A stretch of 64,000 bases of DNA from UMGS1590 sp036303105. GTDB taxonomy: Bacteria > Bacillota > Peptococcia > Peptococcales > Peptococcaceae. Shown here in pieces: positions 58,325 through 64,000 of this stretch. The DNA lies in assembly GCA_036303105.1 (NCBI GenBank), contig JAXJBF010000063.1, positions 1 through 64,000 of the forward strand, given 5' to 3'. The first letter of the stretch is position 1. Each line of letters begins with the position of its first letter. The position numbers were made by a program, and so were the translations under genes. The notes below the pieces were generated by a model that worked only from the letters and a program-made list of their open reading frames with translations, ran no database searches and was not told where the DNA came from.

Positions 58325-59766
58325 TGAGATATGAACCAGTCATTGGGCTTGAAGTCCATGTTGAACTAAAAACGGATACAAAAATATTCTGCAATTGCTC
58401 TACCGCTTTCGGCGGTGCGCCAAATACGCATGTTTGCCCAGTATGCTTAGGACTTCCAGGTACTCTGCCAGTATTGAATAAGAAAGTATTAGAATATGCC
58501 GTAAAAGCAGGGTTGGCAACCAATTGTACCATTGCGAAATTTAGCAAATTTGACCGTAAGAACTATTTTTATCCCGATCTTACTAAAGCTTACCAAATCT
58601 CTCAGTATGATTTGCCGATCGCTGAACATGGCTATATTGAAATTACCGTAAATGGCGAAGATAAGAAAATTGGTTTGACGCGTATTCACATGGAAGAAGA
58701 CGCAGGCAAATTGGTTCATCAAGGAGCAACGATCACAACATCAAACTCATCTTTGGCAGATTATAACCGTGCAGGTGTACCATTAATTGAAATTGTTAGC
58801 GAACCGGATATGCGCAGTGCAGCAGATGCCCGTGCTTACCTGGAAGAGTTGCGTGCGATTATCGTTTACACGGGTGTTTCGGATGCAAAGATGGAAGAAG
58901 GTTCTTTGCGTTGTGACGTTAATATTTCTTTGCGTCCTGTTGGCGAAGAAAAATTCGGAACGCGTGCCGAGATTAAAAACTTGAATTCTTTCCGCGCTGT
59001 TGAACGAGCCATTGAATATGAAATTGAACGTCAGACTGAATTGCTTGAAGATGGAGAAAAAGTCAAGCTTGAGACGCGTACTTGGGATGATGCACAAGGC
59101 ATGACCTTCTCCCTTCGCAGTAAAGAAGAAGCCGATGAGTATCGTTATTTTCCGGAACCAGATCTTCCTCCAATTGTTTTAACAGATGAGTGGATTCAGG
59201 GGATGAAGGACTCTTTGCCTGAACTGCCTCGTGCACGTCGTGAGCGACTGATTGCAGATGGCATTGGTGAAAAAGAAGCTGCAATCATTACACAAGAAAT
59301 GGAATTGGCTGATTTTTACGATGCAGCTAAGATGCAATTTGATGAGCCACAGATGATTGTCAATTGGCTGATTGGTGATGTGATGGCGAAGCTTAATGCT
59401 AGTGGCAAATCGTTAAAAGAGAGTGGATTTACGCCGGAACGTCTCACAGGTCTTTTGAAATTAGTCAAAAGCGGAGACATTAGCAATAAGATTGCTAAAG
59501 ATGTATTTATGAAGGCCTTTGATGAAGATAGAGATCCTGTTGCAATTGTTAAGGAAGAGGGATTACAGCAAATTTCCGATACTGATTCGCTTGCTCCAAT
59601 GATTCAGGAAATCATTGATAATAATCCTAAATCTGTTGCTGACTATAAAGCTGGCAAAAAGAAGGCGTTGGGTTTCTTTGTCGGTCAAGTAATGAAAGCG
59701 ACAAAGGGACAGGCAAATCCTGGTGTGGTTAATAAGATGATAATTGATCTCTTGGAGAAAATGTAA
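58324..59766 (+). CDS. gatB: Asp/Glu-tRNA amidotransferase subunit B
   Basis: 480 residues. GLEVHVELKT opening, CPVCLGLPG, DRKNYFYPDLTKAYQISQYD and the C-terminal YqeY-like tail. Kinase-like subunit that activates the misacylated tRNA. Shares its stop region with the deoC start (1-nt overlap). Confidence 0.98.
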   Translation: MRYEPVIGLEVHVELKTDTKIFCNCSTAFGGAPNTHVCPVCLGLPGTLPVLNKKVLEYAVKAGLATNCTIAKFSKFDRKNYFYPDLTKAYQISQYDLPIAEHGYIEITVNGEDKKIGLTRIHMEEDAGKLVHQGATITTSNSSLADYNRAGVPLIEIVSEPDMRSAADARAYLEELRAIIVYTGVSDAKMEEGSLRCDVNISLRPVGEEKFGTRAEIKNLNSFRAVERAIEYEIERQTELLEDGEKVKLETRTWDDAQGMTFSLRSKEEADEYRYFPEPDLPPIVLTDEWIQGMKDSLPELPRARRERLIADGIGEKEAAIITQEMELADFYDAAKMQFDEPQMIVNWLIGDVMAKLNASGKSLKESGFTPERLTGLLKLVKSGDISNKIAKDVFMKAFDEDRDPVAIVKEEGLQQISDTDSLAPMIQEIIDNNPKSVADYKAGKKKALGFFVGQVMKATKGQANPGVVNKMIIDLLEKM

Positions 59767-60425
59767 TGGATATGCACCACATTATTTCCGCAATTGATCA
59801 TACAAATCTTGATCCGACTACAACGGAAAAAGAAATTCTGACTTTTGCTGAAGCTGCACAAGGAACAGGCATTGCGTCGCTTTGTGTGCAGCCATGTTAT
59901 GTAGAAACCTTAGTTAAGCATTTTCCGGGTGGTATTCCTATTTGTACTGTGATTGGTTTCCCAAATGGGTATGAGTCTGCAGAAATAAAAGCTGCTTCTG
60001 TAGCGTATGCGTTTTCTCATGGTGCAAAAGAAGTGGATATGGTTGTTCCTATTGGTCGTATTAAAGCAGGTGAATTTGGTCATGTTTACCATGATGTTCA
60101 AATGGCTTTGCGTGAAAAACCAAGGGAAGGTATCTTTAAACTGATTCTTGAAACTGGAGCGTTAACTGAGGATGAAATTGTTCATAGCATTCAGGTGTTA
60201 AATGATTTGCCAATTAATTTTTACAAAACAAGCACAGGTTTTAAATATCCGGGAGCTTCGGAGGAAGCTGCAAAAATTATAATGAAATATAAACGTCCCG
60301 ATATTCAGCTTAAAGTTTCTGGTGGAATTCGTACCATTGAGGACGCAGAGAAGTATTTATCTATTGGAGCATCGCGTATAGGTGCAAGCAAATTGCTTGA
60401 AGCTTGTTTAAAAAATAAGCAATAA
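59766..60425 (+). CDS. deoC: Deoxyribose-phosphate aldolase
   Basis: 219 residues, class I aldolase that splits 2-deoxyribose-5-phosphate to glyceraldehyde-3-phosphate and acetaldehyde. The Schiff-base Lys lies in FYKTSTGF, the proton-relay Lys in LKVSGGIRT and the Asp in EVDMVVPIG. Coupled to gatB. The acetaldehyde product could be used by the alcohol dehydrogenase or AOR in this window, a speculative link. Confidence 0.96.
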   Translation: MDMHHIISAIDHTNLDPTTTEKEILTFAEAAQGTGIASLCVQPCYVETLVKHFPGGIPICTVIGFPNGYESAEIKAASVAYAFSHGAKEVDMVVPIGRIKAGEFGHVYHDVQMALREKPREGIFKLILETGALTEDEIVHSIQVLNDLPINFYKTSTGFKYPGASEEAAKIIMKYKRPDIQLKVSGGIRTIEDAEKYLSIGASRIGASKLLEACLKNKQ

Positions 60426-60435
60426 GGAGATAGAG

Positions 60436-60657
60436 ATGGCAGACATCAAATATGAAATTACAGAACACATTGCTGTTCTCTCGACTAGCAGTCGTGGTTG
60501 GAATAAAGAACTTAATCTTGTTAGTTGGAATGATCGCCCAGCGAAATATGATCTTAGAGAATGGGCTCCTGATCATAGCCGAATGGGAAAAGGTGTTACG
60601 TTAAGTGCAGAAGAAGTTTCAACATTGAAGGACATCTTAAACGAACTCGCTTTATAA
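60436..60657 (+). CDS. YdbC/PC4-like single-stranded nucleic acid-binding protein
   Basis: 73 residues with EHIAVLSTSSRGWNKELNLV and WNDRPAKYDLREWAPDHSRM, the pattern of the YdbC family related to the PC4 transcription cofactor. Likely binds single-stranded DNA as a dimer. AAGGAG lies 8 nt before the ATG; last gene of the ligA-gat operon. Confidence 0.88.
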   Translation: MADIKYEITEHIAVLSTSSRGWNKELNLVSWNDRPAKYDLREWAPDHSRMGKGVTLSAEEVSTLKDILNELAL

Positions 60658-60658
60658 G

Positions 60659-60704
60659 AAAACGTTCATGGTATACAGTTTCTGTATACCATGAACGTTT
60701 TTTA
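60659..60704 (+). terminator. Terminator of the ligA-gatCAB-deoC operon
   Basis: 20-bp perfect stem (60659-60678 with 60682-60701), 3-nt loop and T-run, directly after the stop. Confidence 0.95.
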
Positions 60705-60750
60705 GTGTAATATAAAAGTGGATTAAGTAGCGAAAAAGGGGTGAATAGAA

Positions 60751-61431
60751 TTGAGTGATTCGATTATTGTTTCATTTCCATTAAAGGGTGAATGGCATGT
60801 CCCTCATACACCAGGTACTAAAATCCCAAGTCACGGCACTGATAGATTTGGTACAAGATATGCTTATGATTTTATTCAAGTAGATTGGAGTAAAAAAGGA
60901 CTTCCTGCATATAGAAAGGGGTTCTTGCGTTATCTTTTGTTTGGTATGCCCCTAACAGACTATTATTGTTGGGGGCAACCTGTTTATGCTCCTTTTGATG
61001 GTGTTGTTGTTGAGGCGCGAGATGGGTATCTAGAACGCTCAAGGACACATATTGTTATAGATTTCTATTACGCGTGGAAAAATAATTCCTTTTTTAATCT
61101 TCAAAGTCGAAACGTTCAAGAGATTGCAGGAAATTTTATCATCATTCGATCGATGGATAATGCTTATGCGGCATTGGTTCATTTACAAACAGGTTCAATA
61201 AGAGTGTCTGTTGGACAAAAAATTAATAAAGGTGAACATATTGGGAATGTGGGACATTCAGGAAATTCATTTGCGCCACACTTGCATTTTCAACTAATGG
61301 ATAGTGCAGACATTTCGAAAGCAAATGGTTTGCTATGTTCTTTTGAAGAATATGAACTTTTTCAAAATGGAGAATGGATCAAAAAGAGAAACAGCATACC
61401 AACTAGTAAAGATCGCATCAGATTTATATAG
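60751..61431 (+). CDS. M23-family metallopeptidase-like protein without signal peptide
   Basis: 226 residues. Candidate zinc ligands: the His of SHGTDRFG with the Asp of YAYDF, and HLHFQ near residue 182, in the LytM/M23 order. GQPVYAPFDGVVVEA and GEHIGNVGHSGNS are typical M23 strands. There is no signal peptide or membrane helix, so it may act inside the cell, be released by another route, or have a non-peptidase role. TTG start after AAAGGGG. Monocistronic. Confidence 0.85.
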   Translation: MSDSIIVSFPLKGEWHVPHTPGTKIPSHGTDRFGTRYAYDFIQVDWSKKGLPAYRKGFLRYLLFGMPLTDYYCWGQPVYAPFDGVVVEARDGYLERSRTHIVIDFYYAWKNNSFFNLQSRNVQEIAGNFIIIRSMDNAYAALVHLQTGSIRVSVGQKINKGEHIGNVGHSGNSFAPHLHFQLMDSADISKANGLLCSFEEYELFQNGEWIKKRNSIPTSKDRIRFI

Positions 61432-61453
61432 CGTCTGCATATGTTTTGATACT

Positions 61454-61495
61454 ATAAATTTAGCCAATGACACATGTGTCATTGGCTAAATTTAT
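61454..61495. terminator. Perfect 42-nt palindrome between converging genes
   Basis: Two 21-nt halves are exact reverse complements with no spacer; as RNA it forms a stable hairpin on either strand. No long T-run follows, so it may be a weak terminator or protect 3' ends of both transcripts. Confidence 0.7.
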
Positions 61496-61520
61496 GATGA
61501 AAGAAATGAATAGCGTTTAG

Positions 61521-63266
61521 TTAGAACTGACTTGTGTAGAGTCGATGGTAGTATCCTTTCTGTTGAAGCAATTCTGCATGTGTACCAGCTTCGACAAGAT
61601 TTCCTTGTTTCATTACAACAATAAAATCGGCATTTTTTATCGTTGATAGGCGATGCGCAATGATCAATAATGTTTTTTGTTTCATCAATTGAGAGAAAGC
61701 ATTTTGGACAATCGTCTCTGTATGAGAGTCTAATGATGAGGTTGCTTCATCGAGAATAAGAATATCATTTTGACTTAATAATGCGCGTGTAATTGCCAAA
61801 AGCTGGCGTTGGCCTTGTGAGAATGTTGACCCTTGATCATGGAGAATGGTTTCATAGCTGTCAGGTAATTCGTTTACAATTTGATGAAAGCCAGTAATTT
61901 TACTGGCCTGGATGATTTCCTCCCTACTCGATGCCGGATTTCCTAACCCGATATTATCCAGAATTGATGCATTAAAAATCATAGGCTGTTGTGGCATTAC
62001 ACCAATATGTCGGTGAATTTCATCAAGAGTTATTGTTGAAAGATCGACACCGCCAATGAGAATTTTGCCTGAAGATGGCAAATAGTAACTAAGTAGAAGA
62101 TTTGTGAGCGTTGTTTTGCCGGCACCAGTTGCACCAACAATTGCAATGGTTTTCTTTTCGGGAAGCGTTAGGGAAATGTCATGCAAAACAGGGTGTGTAT
62201 TATAAGAAAAAGAAATATGATCAAATGTGATAGTGTTGTCAGATGGAAAAGGATGAGTTCTGTTATGTCCGAGAGCTTCTTTTTCATCAAATTCATCTAA
62301 TACGCCAAAGATACGGGCAGATGCAGAAACGGTCGCTTGAAAAGCATTATAGATAGAGGCTAACTGATTAAGTGGTGTTGCAAATCTACGCATGTATAGT
62401 AAAAATGTGAACAGGGTGCCTACTGTTAAAGCATCACCATTTATGATGGTTAATCCTCCAATGATGGCGATAATAACATAGATAAGATGATTGATGAAAG
62501 TCATAATCGGAGCCATGACAGAAGAAGTCTGTGCGGCCGCGTAGGCTGAACTGACGGCTTCATTGACAGCATTAAACTTTTGCAGATTGCGTGATTTATA
62601 ATCGAATAACATGAGCATATTTTGTGCGGATAGCTTTTCTTCGATATAGGTATTCATTTCGCCGAGAGAAAACTGATATCGTGAAAACAATCGTTTTGAT
62701 ATATGAGATACAATAGTGGTTAGAATAAAGAATAACGGGAAAACCAGGGCTGCCCAAATTGTAAGCTTGACAGATAACAAAGCCATAGCAAAGAAGGTCC
62801 CTATGACATTAACGATTGCTTCAATAAGTGATGTAACATTATCGGAGAATGAGGTATTAATTTGGTCGATATCATTGGTCATTCGGCTCATCAAATCTCC
62901 AGTGGTGTGCTTGTCGAAGTATGACAGTGGCAAAACAGTAATTTTTGAAAAGAGCATGTAACGTAAATCATTGGCTAACCGTTGACCAACAATGGCCATT
63001 GTATATATCTGAATTAAAGTGACTGCAGATATTGCAACAAATAAGGAAAACAAAATTATGATTTGCGTTAAAAAAATAGTGGTTACGGTGCCAGAAAGAA
63101 TGAGGTCAACAATCACTCCAACGCGTTGCATTGCATAAAGCATGATTGCTGATACAGATGCGCTCATTAAAATTGAAATGATTAAATATAATTTGTTTGG
63201 TTTTAACACTGACCAAAGACGGGAAAGCGTATTTCGAGTAGAAAGCTGAATGAGATTACTGTTCAT
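61521..63266 (-). CDS. ABC exporter half, ATPase-permease fusion (MdlB/YheH-like)
   Basis: 581 residues: six membrane helices (about 25-310) followed by a nucleotide-binding domain with Walker A GATGAGKTT, signature FSQGQRQLLAI (degenerate; LSGGQ is usual), Walker B ILILDEATSSLD and switch His in IIAHRLST. Exports lipids, peptides or drugs as a heterodimer with the product of the gene just upstream, which it overlaps by 11 nt. The start at 63266 follows GGAGG; an upstream in-frame Met lies in the partner gene. Confidence 0.94.
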   Translation of the reverse strand: MNSNLIQLSTRNTLSRLWSVLKPNKLYLIISILMSASVSAIMLYAMQRVGVIVDLILSGTVTTIFLTQIIILFSLFVAISAVTLIQIYTMAIVGQRLANDLRYMLFSKITVLPLSYFDKHTTGDLMSRMTNDIDQINTSFSDNVTSLIEAIVNVIGTFFAMALLSVKLTIWAALVFPLFFILTTIVSHISKRLFSRYQFSLGEMNTYIEEKLSAQNMLMLFDYKSRNLQKFNAVNEAVSSAYAAAQTSSVMAPIMTFINHLIYVIIAIIGGLTIINGDALTVGTLFTFLLYMRRFATPLNQLASIYNAFQATVSASARIFGVLDEFDEKEALGHNRTHPFPSDNTITFDHISFSYNTHPVLHDISLTLPEKKTIAIVGATGAGKTTLTNLLLSYYLPSSGKILIGGVDLSTITLDEIHRHIGVMPQQPMIFNASILDNIGLGNPASSREEIIQASKITGFHQIVNELPDSYETILHDQGSTFSQGQRQLLAITRALLSQNDILILDEATSSLDSHTETIVQNAFSQLMKQKTLLIIAHRLSTIKNADFIVVMKQGNLVEAGTHAELLQQKGYYHRLYTSQF

Positions 63267-64000
63267 TGAGTGCCTCCTCAATCATTTGATCGCCAAGGAT
63301 CATCTCGTAAAGTGAACTGGATGAAATTAGGTTTGCATGAGGGCCTTGAGCAACAATTTGTCCTCGGTCAAAAAGATAAATGATGTCACATTTTCGTAGG
63401 GTTGATAAACGCTGTGAAACAATAATTTGTGTTTGAGGGCGCATTGCGTCAAGGTGAGAAAAAAAGGCTCTTTCCGTCTCATGGTCGAGTGCGCTGGTAC
63501 TGTCATCCAGAATTAGTATTTTGGGTTGGAGCGCAAGAATTCGTGCTATAGATAAACGTTGCTTTTGTCCTCCTGATAGGTCATGCCCGCGTTGAAGGAT
63601 GGCATGTTCGATGGACTTTTGATTTGATAGGTAAAGCTCGGAGGCCATTGCATCATCAAGTGCTTTAGTAATATCTGATATAGTGAGATTTGGGTTGCCT
63701 AGTAATAAATTATCGCGAATGGTGCCTGCTAGAACGGTTGCATTCTGTTGAACATATCCAATATTATTCATTAACCATTTACGAGGAACATGTTGAAGTG
63801 AAACACCTTCATATAATATATCTCCTTGGATATTATCGAGTAGGCCTGAAATGGCATCTAGAAAAAGCGTTTTCCCTGATCCAGGTAGGCCTACAATGCC
63901 AACTCGTTGATTAAACGGAATCTTGCAGCAAACGTTATATAATTGGCATTGTTTTGAATGAGGAAAGTGATAGAATAAATTTTTCACTTCAATTGTCCAG
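63256..64000 (-). CDS. ABC exporter half, partial (only the ATPase domain lies in the window)
   Basis: The frame is open to the window edge (IEVKN before the first possible start at 63987), so the membrane domain lies beyond base 64000. Visible: Walker A GLPGSGKT, signature LSGGQKQRLSIARI, Walker B ILILDDSTSALD and D-loop. The residue after Walker B is Asp where the catalytic Glu is expected (LDDS), and the switch His is Gln (VSQRLS), so this half holds the degenerate site of a heterodimer. It partners the downstream gene. Confidence 0.92.
   Translation of the reverse strand, partial: WTIEVKNLFYHFPHSKQCQLYNVCCKIPFNQRVGIVGLPGSGKTLFLDAISGLLDNIQGDILYEGVSLQHVPRKWLMNNIGYVQQNATVLAGTIRDNLLLGNPNLTISDITKALDDAMASELYLSNQKSIEHAILQRGHDLSGGQKQRLSIARILALQPKILILDDSTSALDHETERAFFSHLDAMRPQTQIIVSQRLSTLRKCDIIYLFDRGQIVAQGPHANLISSSSLYEMILGDQMIEEALNEQ

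Noticed and set aside
1..64000. CRISPR array, prophage, rRNA operon or replication origin
   Set aside because: No regularly spaced repeats, phage structural genes, rRNA sequence or DnaA-box clusters were noticed.

Overview
This 64 kb window is low in G+C and densely coded. It looks like chromosome from an anaerobic Firmicute. The order ylxM-ffh-rpsP-khpA-ylqD-rimM-trmD, the GatCAB amidotransferase, the copper-amine-oxidase-like 'stalk' domains and a tungsten-type aldehyde:ferredoxin oxidoreductase all fit that. The ylqD gene between khpA and rimM, together with Tat and stalk-domain genes, leans towards Negativicutes, but this is inference without any database search. Many starts are TTG or GTG behind strong AGGAGG-type ribosome sites. 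The window begins inside valS and ends inside an ABC transporter gene.

Layout. 1-4.9 kb: 3' part of valS, then tatA, a tatB-like gene, tatC, a PRC-barrel protein and a FeoA-like protein. 5.1-6.3 kb: thioredoxin reductase with an extra thioredoxin-like C-terminus. 6.5-11.2 kb: a four-gene GldA/GldF/GldG/DUF4340 ABC module. 11.5-17.3 kb: CBS and ACT proteins, UPF0210, DUF5665, lspA, an RluA-family pseudouridine synthase and two tandem LysR paralogues. 17.4-23.9 kb: a VanR/VanS-like two-component system, divergent from four exported-protein genes in the order A-B-B'-A'. A and A' are stalk-domain proteins (A' is frameshifted at an A7 run); B and B' are paralogues of no family I recognise.

23.9-36.6 kb is a molybdenum/tungsten cofactor locus. 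On the minus strand: aor, moaD and a ThiF/MoeB-type gene. Divergent from it: an HTH regulator with a periplasmic-binding-like domain, moeA, a moeA fused to the same type of domain, two FAD oxidoreductases, moaA, moaC and mogA. Convergent on these is a moaE-like gene with a small Gly-Gly-ending partner. These genes plausibly make and insert the cofactor and supply electron partners for the aldehyde oxidoreductase. An unknown 172-residue gene with a structured leader follows.

37.0-39.4 kb: a 14-helix-type MFS exporter and a decayed IS3-family element that sits in the loop of a former bidirectional terminator. 39.4-45.2 kb: yebC, dUTPase, the ffh/rpsP/rimM/trmD translation cluster and a cold-shock gene with a hairpin leader. 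45.4-52.1 kb: a stalk/SH3/amidase cell-wall hydrolase, then a response regulator-kinase-ABC-permease module. 52.3-52.5 kb: tRNA-Glu, tRNA-Val and tRNA-Asp, none with an encoded CCA. 52.7-61.4 kb: rplS, iron alcohol dehydrogenase, ligA, gatCAB, deoC, a YdbC-type protein and an M23 peptidase. 61.5-64.0 kb: a heterodimeric ABC exporter on the minus strand. No CRISPR array, prophage or rRNA was seen.
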